From assembly GCA_910578865.1 (NCBI GenBank), contig CAJTRM010000018.1:1-64000 (forward strand): 64,000 nt of DNA. Reading direction: 5' to 3'. Position 1 is the stretch's first letter. Every line of letters begins with the position of its first letter. Under the pieces are notes generated by a model that saw only the letters and a program-made list of their open reading frames with translations, was not told where the DNA came from and made no database searches. This document shows, piece by piece, positions 25,649 to 35,099 of this stretch. A program made the translations under genes and the position numbers. The DNA comes from an uncultured Dorea sp. Lineage in GTDB: Bacteria; Bacillota_A; Clostridia; Lachnospirales; Lachnospiraceae.

Positions 25649-26941
25649 ATGAAAGCAAAGAAATATTTGATGTCTATCATCTGTGTGTATATCTGTTATC
25701 TGACACACGGTATCCAGGCAATCATCTTAAGCCAGAACAATGTAAACTTTGCGACACAGTGGGGGTTTGATATGTCAAATCCAGATTCGGCGGCTTACGC
25801 GGCAGGTCTTGCAGCAGTCAGCACAGCGGTTGCCTGGACTGGTTTCGGAAAGTTTATCAGTGTGTGGATCGGCGGGGAGATTTCGGACCGTGTAGGCAGG
25901 AAAAAACTTATGATCGGCGGGGCAGTCCTCTATATTGCCTGCTTCGCCGGATTCCTGACGACGAAAAGTGCAATGGTGGCTTCCATATGCGGACTTCTGA
26001 CCGGTATCGCTACATCCGGGTTCTGGGATGCCTCCGGGTATCCGGCTGTCCAGGAGGCGTATCCGGCAGCGCCGGGGTCTGCACTGATCGGGATTAAGTT
26101 CTTTGTATCCCTGTCAGGTATGATATATCCGTTATTCGTTGTACAGATGGCCGCAACCGGAAATTGGAAGATGAATATTATCCTTCCTCTTGCAATGTCG
26201 GTAGTGTGTCTGGTACTCGCGCTTGCGGCGCCGTTTGTATATGACGATCAGAAGAAAGCGGCTGCGGGGGCATCCGGTGATCAGAAGAATTCTGTCCAGG
26301 CTGAGATTGATGCGGCAAAAGCTGCAATGCTGACGAAGCCAAACAAGTTTGTTGTATTTCTTGTTATGTTCTATGCATTTTTGTGTATGGCGATCATGTA
26401 CGGCGCACAGCAGTATACGAAAGCTTTCGGACTGGCTGTATGCGGCCTGACAGAGATGCAGGCGGCGGGAATGACTTCCATCTATACGGTAGGTTCTATC
26501 TGTGCGGTACTGTTCTGGGCATTTATGATGGCAAAGTTAAAATGGAATCCGCTGAAGGTAATTCTGATTGATTCCGTCTTTACTGCAGTTGCCCTTGCAG
26601 GGGTACTGTTCATCCATCAGGTAGCGATCATCTATGTTGCAATTGCGATGTTGGGATTTTTTGCGGCAGGGGGAGCCCTTCAGACAGGACTTGCGGTGGT
26701 ACAGCTGTTTAACCCGGGCCCGAAAGGAAGAAATACAGGAATCTACTATACATTCATGGGTGCGGCGAGCTACCTGATCCCTGTGGTGGCAGCTCAGCTT
26801 ACCAAGGCGTCCGGTGAGGCGAATGCTGTTTACACATTGATGATCATGCTGTTGGTATTTGCTGCCCTTGCAATTTTGAGTTCTCTGTACCTGGTAGGCC
26901 AGCATGTGAAGATTTTCGGAAAGAGTGCTCTTGGCAAATAA
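25649..26941 (+). CDS. MFS transporter, YdiN/YdiM-like
   Basis: About 430 residues with 12 predicted membrane segments. The loop 2-3 MFS motif is 'GGEISDRVGRKK'. The N-terminus 'CVYICYLTHGIQAIILSQN' and 'ASGYPAVQEAYPAAPGSALIGIKFFVSLSGMIYP' recall E. coli YdiN, which is encoded beside the quinate/shikimate dehydrogenase YdiB. Proton-coupled uptake of shikimate, quinate or a similar acid is inferred. Start 25649 follows AAGGAG; the ATG at 25643 is too close to it. Followed by a terminator. Confidence 0.88.
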   Translation: MKAKKYLMSIICVYICYLTHGIQAIILSQNNVNFATQWGFDMSNPDSAAYAAGLAAVSTAVAWTGFGKFISVWIGGEISDRVGRKKLMIGGAVLYIACFAGFLTTKSAMVASICGLLTGIATSGFWDASGYPAVQEAYPAAPGSALIGIKFFVSLSGMIYPLFVVQMAATGNWKMNIILPLAMSVVCLVLALAAPFVYDDQKKAAAGASGDQKNSVQAEIDAAKAAMLTKPNKFVVFLVMFYAFLCMAIMYGAQQYTKAFGLAVCGLTEMQAAGMTSIYTVGSICAVLFWAFMMAKLKWNPLKVILIDSVFTAVALAGVLFIHQVAIIYVAIAMLGFFAAGGALQTGLAVVQLFNPGPKGRNTGIYYTFMGAASYLIPVVAAQLTKASGEANAVYTLMIMLLVFAALAILSSLYLVGQHVKIFGKSALGK

Positions 26942-26980
26942 ATGGTATTACTTTTCAGAGGAATTATATTATATAGAAAA

Positions 26981-27013
26981 CTCTGCCCTTTGGCTTGGGG
27001 CAGAGATTTTTCC
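26981..27013 (+). terminator. Intrinsic terminator after the MFS gene
   Basis: CTCTGCCC 26981-26988 pairs with GGGCAGAG 26998-27005, followed by ATTTTT. It separates or attenuates expression of the next permease gene. Confidence 0.85.
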
Positions 27014-27062
27014 ACACATTCTTTGTTAAAAAAAAGACATTAAACAGGAGGATACATAGACG

Positions 27063-28502
27063 ATGAGTCCGAAAAAAGAAAGAAGGGCAAATGAACTTCC
27101 GTTTCTTCCTCTCGGCCCGTTCCAGTGGCGGATTCCGGGAGTGCATTACCGTATTGAGTATGTAGAATTTTTCCAGGGCCTGATCCTGGGTGCTACGGCT
27201 CTCAGCTCCATCCCCTATCTGACGGATAATCTGGGGCTGCCTTATGAGCTGGCATGGAGCTGTGTCATCCTGGAAGTATTTATGTATATGCTTCACGGAT
27301 GGCTGGGAGATCCGGTAGTCCCGGGCTGGATCACGCCGACGCTGCCGTTTACACTGGCATTTCTGGAGGGATTTGAGAAAGGTCCCCAGCGGATACAGGC
27401 CATGATTGCCGTCCAGCTTCTGGTAGCGTGTATCTTTGTTTTTATGGGGATTACGAAGCTTGCCGATAAGTTTGTGCGGCTGGTGCCTTCCTCCGTCAAG
27501 GGCGGAATCCTGTTGGCGGCGCCGATCACAGTCATCCAGGGGCAGCTTGCAGAAGGGAGCCAGCTTCTGACGGCTCCGGTGGCTACTCTCGCAGGCACAC
27601 TGCTGCTGGCTTTTCTGAGCTTTTCCCCCTTCTGCGAGAAGAAGCGAGATAAGATTAAGATTTTGGATGTTATGGCAAAATACGGCAACCTGTTTCCGTA
27701 TCTGGTTGCTATGCTGATCGGTGTAGTGCTCGGAGAGCTTGCTTCGCCGGTGCTGGAACTCGGAAGTGTGATCCGCATACCCGATTTTACAGAGATGTTC
27801 CGGACGGTCAGTGTATTTGCAGTAGGATTCCCGCCGGTTTCCGTGTTCGTAAAGGCGCTTCCGCTGTCCCTCATCTGCTATGTGCTGGCGTTTGGTGATT
27901 TTGTAACTTCAGAGACGCTGGTAAAGGAAGCGCAGGAGAGCCGGAATGACGAATACATTGACTTTAATTCCAGCCGCTCCAACCTGATCAGTGGTCTGAG
28001 AAACCTGGTTCTTGCGGTCTTTGCACCGTTTCCGCCTCTTGCAGGACCTCTGTGGGTAGGTATGACGGTGTCTGTAGCTATGCGGTACCGGGAAGGCAGG
28101 AAAGCTATGAAATCCCTGATCGGAGGAATGAGTTCCTTCCGTATGGCTACTTTTTTAAGCGTGATCCTGGTGCCGATCGTATCCTTTATGAAACCGATCA
28201 TGGGTGTTGGTTCCGCAATTACACTTTTGTTCCAGGCATATGTGTGTGCAAGGATCGGTATGGAATACTGTAAGTCCAATACGGATAAAAGTATTGCGGG
28301 GGTTATGGCGGCTGTCCTGGCATTTAAGGGCTCCGGATGGGCCCTGCTGGTAGGGTTTGCCATGAATTTCCTTCTCTCTAATATGGATTTCCAGAAGGAG
28401 AAGCTGGGTGTGCTCACTACGGAGGAACTGGAGGCCGTGGAGAAGAAGCGTGAGGAAGAGATCCGGAGGCTGACCCATGAAAAATCCTCACATGTAAAAT
28501 AA
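27063..28502 (+). CDS. Nucleobase:cation symporter-2-like (SLC23-type) permease
   Basis: 479 residues with about 12-14 hydrophobic segments and a charged C-terminal tail. 'EFFQGLILGATALSSIP', 'LAFGDFVTSETLVKEAQES' and 'SNLISGLRNLVLAVFAPFPPLAGPLW' resemble the xanthine/uracil-ascorbate permease fold, but the usual NCS2 signature is degenerate, so the substrate is open. Own ribosome site CAGGAGG; it lies behind a terminator but in the same direction as the shikimate-type operon, so it may be a second carrier for that pathway. No gene for purine catabolism is nearby. Confidence 0.75.
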   Translation: MSPKKERRANELPFLPLGPFQWRIPGVHYRIEYVEFFQGLILGATALSSIPYLTDNLGLPYELAWSCVILEVFMYMLHGWLGDPVVPGWITPTLPFTLAFLEGFEKGPQRIQAMIAVQLLVACIFVFMGITKLADKFVRLVPSSVKGGILLAAPITVIQGQLAEGSQLLTAPVATLAGTLLLAFLSFSPFCEKKRDKIKILDVMAKYGNLFPYLVAMLIGVVLGELASPVLELGSVIRIPDFTEMFRTVSVFAVGFPPVSVFVKALPLSLICYVLAFGDFVTSETLVKEAQESRNDEYIDFNSSRSNLISGLRNLVLAVFAPFPPLAGPLWVGMTVSVAMRYREGRKAMKSLIGGMSSFRMATFLSVILVPIVSFMKPIMGVGSAITLLFQAYVCARIGMEYCKSNTDKSIAGVMAAVLAFKGSGWALLVGFAMNFLLSNMDFQKEKLGVLTTEELEAVEKKREEEIRRLTHEKSSHVK

Positions 28503-28600
28503 AGATTCAAAGAGTAAGAGGTTCGTCCGCAGTGGTTTACACAAAGCCGCGGGAGAGCCTCTTTTGATGATACAGATCTGTTTTCCGGCAGCCGGATATT

Positions 28601-28629
28601 TTGACAGGAATCCCGGGAAAAGCTATAAT
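28601..28629 (+). promoter_or_regulatory. Consensus sigma-70/SigA promoter of the yesMN-like operon
   Basis: TTGACA 28601-28606, spacer of exactly 17, TATAAT 28624-28629: both boxes perfect. Transcription would start near 28636, a short leader before the kinase ATG at 28663. A weak hairpin (AAGAGG near 28517, CCTCTT near 28557) upstream probably terminates the permease gene. Confidence 0.85.
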
Positions 28630-28662
28630 ATTGAAAATAAAACAGAAACGGATGAAGAATAT

Positions 28663-30353
28663 ATGAAATTTCAATATAAAATATCAATGGTTTTGTGCTG
28701 TATCCTTCTGGCCACCACATCTCTGATCTCCAGGATCTGGTACCGGTATTCCAAGGAAATGATCGTGGACAATGCGTGTGAGACTACCGGCCTTTGCTGA
28801 AAGAACGTGATAAGAAGCTGACGGATCTGATAAGTACCATCCGCAACCAGACCAGAGTACTTACCTATAATAGTTCAGTAGTCGATCGGTATCTGAACAA
28901 CCGGTGGGAAAATGAATATCTGAACCGGCAGGCAACAGAAAAGATGGAAACACTGGTGACAAGTATCTATATCAGCAACCCGGAGATCCACTCGATTGAA
29001 GTGGGATCCTATGAGGGAGGTTCTTTTGCAAGAGGACAAAAGCTCGATGAAGCTTTCTGGGCGGAGACTGCCCGGAGCCAATTAAAGGAGCTGGGTTCCG
29101 ACTATACAGTTATTGGAAGGGGAGGCTCTGAATTTCACCCGGAACAGCTGGTGCTGTTTCAGAATGTCTTATATTATGGAAAGGTCATCGGCTATTGTGC
29201 AGTTACGCTGGAAAAGGAAAGTATGGAAGTGATTTTTGAAGATGTGTTCCAGCAGGAGGCGGTCATTTCCGTAGAGACAGGAGACGGGAAGATCTTGTAT
29301 ACATCATCCAATTATGAGGAATATCTTAACAAAGAGAAAGTCATAGAGAATCTGGGCGTACAGGAAAGGGAACTTGTGCGGGACAGCCTAGGTCAGGAAT
29401 GGCTCTTAACGGGAAACGGACCGGACTCCCCGTTTAAAATGGGTGTTGCAGTTCCGATGCACATATTGCTCGGGAATATGGCGAAGCGCTTTCTCAATGT
29501 GATTCTGATCACAGTGATCATGCTCTGTCTTCTTCTCGGTGTAGTGTATGCACTGAGCCGGTGGATCGGGAGGAATGTGGATTGTCTTGCAGAGGCTATT
29601 CAGACTTTCAGCCAGGGACGGCTGGATACGGAAATCAGCCTTGAGGGAAAGGACGAATTTGCCAAGGTGTCCGAGGCTTTTAATATTATGACTCAGGATA
29701 TCAAGAAGCTGATGGAGGACATTAAGGAAAAAGAGAAGGAGAAAATGACGCTGGAGATTCGTTCCCTGCAGGGACAGATCAATCTTCATTTCTTGTTTAA
29801 TACACTGAATACGATCAAAAATCTCTGCCACATCCAGAGGGTGACCAATGTAGAACATCTGACGGATGCATTTATGCAGCTGCTGCATATCAGTATGGAG
29901 CAGGATACGGAATATATTTCTCTGAAGACGGAGTTGGAGTATACAAAGTGTTATATTGAAATCTATAAATACAAATCTCTTTATCCCATCCGCTATTATA
30001 TGGATATTGAACCGGAGATTGAGGATGAGCAGATTCTCAAATTTATGATACAGCCCATCGTCGAGAATGCAATTGTACATGGCCTAGAAGAGCGCAGGGA
30101 GGATACGGAGGGGCTCATTCTGATCCGTGCCGAGCGGGACGGGGAGGATCTGGTGATTACTGTGATGGATAACGGACAGGGCTTTGATACGGGCAAGATT
30201 TCTATGTTTAATGGTATTGGCCTTGCCAACACCGAGAAAAGAATCAAACTCCATTACGGAGAGCAGTATGGGATCACTGCGGAGAGTATTGAGGGGGTAT
30301 CCACCAGCATAACTGTGAGGATCCCTGTCAGGAGGGAAGAAGGCAATGATTAA
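28663..30353 (+). pseudogene. Sensor histidine kinase, YesM family, broken by a frameshift
   Basis: Frame 1 encodes 'MKFQYKISMVLCCILLA' (TM1) to 'NACETTGL' and stops at 28800; a second frame continues 'LKERDKKLTDLIST' to the end. One extra T in the TTT at 28793-28795 would restore a 563-residue kinase: two membrane segments, a periplasmic sensor domain, HAMP-like linker ('QTFSQGRLDTEISL'), the His-kinase box 'LQGQINLHFLFNTLNTIK' and ATP-lid 'VMDNGQGFDTGKISM'. All domains survive. It is either a sequencing error or a recent inactivation. It overlaps the response regulator by 8 bases. Confidence 0.85.
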
Positions 30354-31968
30354 GATTGTGATCGTAGATGACGATGCACTGGCTTTGACAAAATTAAAAG
30401 AGATCATCCATATCAGAAATACAAAGATTGCCGGAGAATTCACACAGGCGGCGGACGCACTGGAATTTATCCGGAACCATCCGGCGGACATCCTGGTCAC
30501 GGATATGAAGATGCCTAAGATTGACGGCATTGACCTGATCCGGCAGGCAAAGCAGTATGTTCCCGGACTGGAGGTTATTGCCATCAGCAGCTATAAGGAT
30601 TTTCATTATGTCAAAGAAAGCTTCCGGGAGGGAAGTGTAGACTATATTTTAAAGCATATGCTGGACGAGGAGAGCATGACCAACGCCCTTTTGGAGGCAA
30701 TATCCAGAATCCGCAGAAGCGGCGGGGAGATGCCCGGCGAGGATGTGATGGAGGACAGCCAGAATGCATTGAAGGAAAAAGTATTTTCTCAAATGCTGCG
30801 GGGAGAGATCCCGGCGGAAAAGGCAGGGGAATCATTTCAGAAATACAAGATCCCGGTAGATTTCGGAAGTACCGTACTGATCCTGTGTGAGATTGATGAT
30901 TATCCCCAAATTTCAGAAGATTTTCAGCAGGAGGACCGGCGCATTTTTTTAAATGCGGTCCGCAATCTGATCGAGCGTGTGACCGCGAAGGTGCCGGAGC
31001 GTATTATGATATCTGTGAAGGAAGGCTGTTATGCGGTGATTCTTTCCTATGTGGACGTCAAGAGTCAGCTGTATATTTATTCCAGAAGCACGCAGTACGC
31101 CAGGCAGATCAATGAGAATATCAAAAAAATGATGAATGTCGACGTATCTGTAAGCCTTGGGACATTGTGTATGTCCATCCGGGATATTCTTCAGTCCTAT
31201 GAGGAATGCCGGGCGGTGCTGGCGGGCAAATTGTTTGAAGGAAAAGGGAAGGTATACAATAATTACAATCAGGATCTGATGCAAAAGCAGGAAAAAGTAT
31301 CGGGGCAGACTGTGAAGCCGGAGGGCAGCAAGCTCTATCAGAAGCTTGCCTCGGCAGACAGAAGCTGCCTTGCGGATGTGGAGGATATTTTTGACGGATA
31401 TAAAGAGGGAAAAGTTCCGCAGATGGTCATTGACCTGGGAATTGTAGAGATGCTGAATGCTGCATATAAAGTGGCGGAGGAGAACCGGCTGGAATATGTG
31501 AAGGAGCAGGAGAATTTTCATGTGATGTACCACCGGGTCAAAAGACTGGAGACTCTGGATGAGATGAAGGAGGTTATGCGGGCGTTTTACCGGAAAATCT
31601 GCGGCGGCGTATCAAAGGCACAAAAAATGAAAGAAAGCGGGTATAGCAAGTATACGGCTGAAGCTGTCCAATATCTGAAAAACCACTACAGGGACGCCAT
31701 GTCTCTGCAGCAGCTTGCAGAGCATATGGGGATTCATTATGCGTATTTGAGCAAGCGGTTCAAGCAGGATACGGGGGTGAATTTCGGGGAATATCTGAAC
31801 CGGATCCGGATTGAAAAAGCGAAGGAACTGATTCAGACGGGAAACTACCGGATCAAGGAGGTGTACGCCGACGTGGGATTCAATCAGTATAATTATTTTT
31901 TCAAGGTTTTTAAACAGGTGGAGGGATGTACGCCGGTTGAATTTGAAAAAAAGATTAAAAATGTATAG
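30346..31968 (+). CDS. Response regulator, YesN/AraC family
   Basis: 540 residues. Receiver domain at the N-terminus with acidic pair 'IVDDDALAL', phospho-acceptor Asp in 'ILVTDMKMPKIDG' and Lys in 'SSYKDFHYVKES'. A long helical linker follows, then two AraC HTH motifs at the C-terminus ('MSLQQLAEHMGIHYAYLSKRFKQDTG', 'YRIKEVYADVGFNQYNYFFKVFKQVEG'). It presumably activates the ABC importer and glycosidase genes downstream in response to an external sugar. Direct repeats just after its stop are candidate sites. Confidence 0.93.
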   Translation: MIKIVIVDDDALALTKLKEIIHIRNTKIAGEFTQAADALEFIRNHPADILVTDMKMPKIDGIDLIRQAKQYVPGLEVIAISSYKDFHYVKESFREGSVDYILKHMLDEESMTNALLEAISRIRRSGGEMPGEDVMEDSQNALKEKVFSQMLRGEIPAEKAGESFQKYKIPVDFGSTVLILCEIDDYPQISEDFQQEDRRIFLNAVRNLIERVTAKVPERIMISVKEGCYAVILSYVDVKSQLYIYSRSTQYARQINENIKKMMNVDVSVSLGTLCMSIRDILQSYEECRAVLAGKLFEGKGKVYNNYNQDLMQKQEKVSGQTVKPEGSKLYQKLASADRSCLADVEDIFDGYKEGKVPQMVIDLGIVEMLNAAYKVAEENRLEYVKEQENFHVMYHRVKRLETLDEMKEVMRAFYRKICGGVSKAQKMKESGYSKYTAEAVQYLKNHYRDAMSLQQLAEHMGIHYAYLSKRFKQDTGVNFGEYLNRIRIEKAKELIQTGNYRIKEVYADVGFNQYNYFFKVFKQVEGCTPVEFEKKIKNV

Positions 31969-32017
31969 CTTTTATTAAAAAAACATAGCCTTTTTGGAGA
32001 CTTGTTTTTTTTATAAT
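31965..32017 (+). promoter_or_regulatory. Candidate response-regulator direct repeats and -10 box
   Basis: ATAGCTTTT begins at 31965 and ATAGCCTTT at 31985, 20 bases apart, the spacing typical of tandem AraC-type half-sites. A TATAAT at 32012-32017 follows with no good -35, as expected of an activator-dependent promoter. The repeats overlap the stop of the regulator gene. Confidence 0.55.
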
Positions 32018-32047
32018 GAAACCATCAAAGAACAGGAGGATAAGGTC

Positions 32048-33296
32048 ATGAAAAGAAAACAGTTAAAGAGGCTGGCAGCTTTGGGCCTGGCGCTCACACT
32101 GGGGGCATCAGGGCTCACAGGATGTTCAGGAACAGACAAAAAGGAATCAGCAGAAAAGGACGGTAAGATTCAGCTGCGGTATGCAACCGGAGACGCCGGT
32201 CCGGCAGTTGAAGTTCAGGAAGAAATCGTAAAGGCCTTTAATGAGTCTCAGGATAAGATTGAAGTAAAGCTTGAGACATACGGAACAGCCTTTGACCAGA
32301 AACTGGCGGCTGCCATTGGATCCAAAAAGGCTCCGGATATCGTGAAGATGTGGAATTTCCCGGCCTATTATGAGAGTCTTGTTCCGCTGCAGGATCAGAT
32401 TGACAAGATGGAGGATAAGGACGATTTCTATGAGACATTGTTCAACTATGCGGATATGAACGGCAATATCTATGGTATGCCGATTGGCTTTTCCACAAGG
32501 GCGTTCTACTACAATAAGGATCTGGCAGATAACGCAGGAATTACCGTAAAAGACGAGTGGACAACAGACGACTTAAAGGAGATGGCTAAGGCAGCAACAT
32601 CCGGTGATGCGACAGGACTGTATTTTTATTACAATCCGGATCCCTATGCATTTGAATCCATGCTCTGGTCCAACGGAGGCGCATGGCTGGATGATTCTGG
32701 AAAACCAGTGATCAACAGTGACGCTAACAAGGAAACAATCCAGTATTTCCACGACATGATCTATAAAGACAAAACTGCATATACTAGCAACCGACGATGA
32801 TTTCGGACAGGCTATCGGTTCCGGTAAATATGCGTTTGGAGAATCCGGCAAATGGTTTATCGAATCTGTAAAAGATGCAGGAGTGAACCTTGGGATCACA
32901 ACTATGCCGGGCTTCCCCGGCGGCAAGAGTATGAGCGTGGTACATGCATCTTTCTTATCGGTTACTACAGATTGTAAAGATCAGGATGCAGCGTGGGAGT
33001 TTGTCAAATTCTATACTTCGTATGATTCTGTAAAGACTTTGTGCGAGATTGAGATGCCGGTCCGTGAAAAGGTTGCAGCTGACATGGGTTATCTGGACGA
33101 CCCGGAGATCGCGCCGTTCTATACGATGCTGGAGCGTTCATCTTCCGAGAGGCCGTCTCTTGTAAAATCAGAACAATGGCCGGAAATCAGCGCCGAGATC
33201 GACGCAGGGCTGGAAGCTATCTTCGCACAGGAGGATGCAGATGTGGGAGCTGTTCTGGATGAGGTACAGGAGAAAGCAGAAGCAATTGTAAAATAA
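32048..33296 (+). pseudogene. Carbohydrate ABC transporter substrate-binding lipoprotein, frameshifted
   Basis: SBP_bac_1-type protein. Signal peptide with lipobox 'LTGC' (Cys26) and start at 32048 behind AGGAGG. The frame stops at 32800 after 'DMIYKDKTAY'; the sequence continues in another frame ('ATDDDFGQAIGSGKYAFGES') to 33296. One extra base near 32779-32790 explains it; corrected length 415 residues, normal for the family. 'IVKMWNFPAYYESLVPLQ' and 'GMPIGFSTRAFYYNKDL' are the usual binding-protein segments. Likely ligand an oligosaccharide or disaccharide split by the downstream GH65 phosphorylase. Confidence 0.88.
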
Positions 33297-33311
33297 TAAG
33301 GTCAGTTTTAT

Positions 33312-33348
33312 CTATGGGCTGCTGTGAACATCAGCAGCCCATAGTTTT
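33312..33348 (+). terminator. Strong hairpin between binding-protein and permease genes
   Basis: CTATGGGCTGCTG 33312-33324 and CAGCAGCCCATAG 33332-33344 form a perfect 13-base stem with a 7-base loop, followed by TTTT. It probably terminates most transcripts so that binding protein is made in excess over permease. Confidence 0.8.
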
Positions 33349-33366
33349 AGAAAGGAAGTTGGAGCT

Positions 33367-34246
33367 ATGAAGTTAAACGGGAAAAAAAGATCGTCCCTTA
33401 TCTGTTTATCCTGCCGTGGATGATCGGATTTGTGGTATTTACACTTTCCCCCCCCCCCCCCCGATGTTTTCCCTGTTTATGAGCACATTTGAATGGAACA
33501 TCAGCGGGACAAGGACCTTTGTGGGACTGGAGAATTACATAACGATGTTCCGGGATCCGGATTTTTATCATGCCATGTGGGTGACCGTGCGGTATGCCCT
33601 TATGCTTGTACCTATCAATGTAGGGATCGCGCTGATACTGTCTCTTCTTTTGAATGGAATACGCAAGGGAGCGGGCTTTTTTAAGACCGTGTTTTATATC
33701 CCTACAATTATCTCCGGTGTAGCGCTGGCGCTGATCTGGTCCTGGATCCTGAAAGACAACGGAATCTTAAATCAGCTTCTTGCCATGCTGGGCATTGAGG
33801 CAGTTCCATGGCTCAGAAGCCCGAGGGCGGCCATGTGGGCAATCGTGCTTACGACGCTGTGGGCTCAGGGTTCCATGATGCTGGTGTTTCTGTCTGCCCT
33901 GAAGGGGGTCCCGCAGCAGGTGGTGGAGGCAGCTGAGATTGACGGAGCAAGAGGATTTAAACGTTTCTGGAAGATCACACTGCCGCTGATCAGCCCGACG
34001 CTTGTCTATAACCTGATCATGGCGATCATCGCATCTTTCCAGCAGCTGACTGTGGTCATGAACCTGACAAAAGGCGGACCGTCAAAGTCAACCTATATGT
34101 ATTCACTTTTTATTTATGAAAATGCCTTTAAGAAGTTTAAGCTTGGATATGCGGCGGCAAATGCATGGGTCATGTTCCTGGTGATACTGGCTATGACCGG
34201 TGCGGTGCTGGCAATATCCAGAAAATGGACGTACTACGAAGTATAA
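33367..34246 (+). pseudogene. Carbohydrate ABC transporter permease (MalF-type), two frame breaks
   Basis: ATG at 33367 begins 'MKLNGKK', then the frame is lost at a run of seven A (33382-33388; eight would restore 'KIVPYLFILPWMIGFVVFTLSP') and again at a run of 15 C (33448-33462; 13 or 16 would restore). The remaining frame reads 'MFSLFMSTFEWN' through the EAA loop 'EAAEIDGARGFKRFWKITLPLI' to the end. Corrected length about 293 residues with six membrane segments. The C run also inserts about four prolines where relatives have one, so the tract seems expanded. Confidence 0.85.
33448..33462 (+). repeat. Homopolymer of 15 C inside the permease gene
   Basis: The longest homopolymer in the window, coding the end of the first membrane segment. 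Frame analysis by eye: 15 C puts the start and the remainder out of frame; 13 or 16 would join them. Four C (Ser-Pro) would suffice to match relatives. Confidence 0.95.
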
Positions 34247-34259
34247 GGGGGAGAGGAAG

Positions 34260-35084
34260 ATGAAGTCGAGAAAGAAAAGCATTTTTATCTATATTTTGCT
34301 GACTGTGCTGGTGATACTTTTTTTGTTCCCGCTGTTCTGGGCGCTGATCACGGCGGTGAGAGACCCGGCGGAACTCAGTCAGTCTCCCATGAGCATACTC
34401 CCGAGGGAGATTCACCTTGAGAATTTTGTGGAGGCCTGGACGGCACAGCCGTTTACAAAATATTTGATGAATTCTTTGTTTGTCACTGTCTTTGCCGTGA
34501 TCGGAATGGTATTGTCCAGTGCAGTTGTGGCTTATGGGTTTGCACGGTTTGAATTCAAAGGAAAGAGATTTTTATTTATGCTTATGCTGTCCACTATGAT
34601 GATTCCGTGGGATGTGCTTGTGATTCCTCTTTATATGCAGTATAACGCGTTTGGATGGCTGGATACGTTCAAACCCCTAATTATACCTGCCTGGTTCGGA
34701 GGAGCGTTCTATATCTATCTCATGGTGCAGTTCCTGCGGGGGATCCCAAGGGATTTTGAGGAATCTGCAATCATTGACGGCGCCAATCACTGGCAGATTT
34801 TTACGAAAATATTTATACCCCTTATGAAGCCGCAGCTGTTCCTGTCCGGGATTATGTACATGATCGTGGTGTGGAATGATTATCTAGGACCTCTTGTATA
34901 TATTTCAGACTCTGAAAAGTTTACGCTGCCTATCGGTCTGTCCCTGTTTAAAGGAGCCTATACGGTGGATTATACATCCATTATGGCAATAACGGTGCTG
35001 ATGACCCTTCCTACCATGGCAGCATTTTTCATACAGCAGAAACAGATCCTGAATAATGACGCGGCTTCCGGAATCAAAGGGTAG
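34260..35084 (+). CDS. Carbohydrate ABC transporter permease (MalG-type)
   Basis: 274 residues from the ATG at 34260 (GAGAGGAAG). Six membrane segments, short N-terminal cytoplasmic stretch, EAA loop 'FEESAIIDGANHWQIFTKIFIPLMKP' near residue 180, and the MalG-type C-terminus 'FFIQQKQILNNDAASGIKG'. Intact. Partner of the broken upstream permease; the importer would need an ATPase (MsmX-type) encoded elsewhere, as is normal for Firmicute CUT1 systems. Confidence 0.93.
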   Translation: MKSRKKSIFIYILLTVLVILFLFPLFWALITAVRDPAELSQSPMSILPREIHLENFVEAWTAQPFTKYLMNSLFVTVFAVIGMVLSSAVVAYGFARFEFKGKRFLFMLMLSTMMIPWDVLVIPLYMQYNAFGWLDTFKPLIIPAWFGGAFYIYLMVQFLRGIPRDFEESAIIDGANHWQIFTKIFIPLMKPQLFLSGIMYMIVVWNDYLGPLVYISDSEKFTLPIGLSLFKGAYTVDYTSIMAITVLMTLPTMAAFFIQQKQILNNDAASGIKG

Positions 35085-35099
35085 AAGGAGGAAAGGCAG

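Noticed and set aside
28564..28800. Independent 78-codon small membrane protein
   Set aside because: Its 3' part reads straight into the kinase sequence of another frame; better explained as the N-terminus of the frameshifted YesM.
28793..28800. Programmed -1 frameshift in the kinase gene
   Set aside because: The site lacks a standard slippery heptamer and no downstream pseudoknot was seen; other one-base breaks nearby make error or decay likelier.
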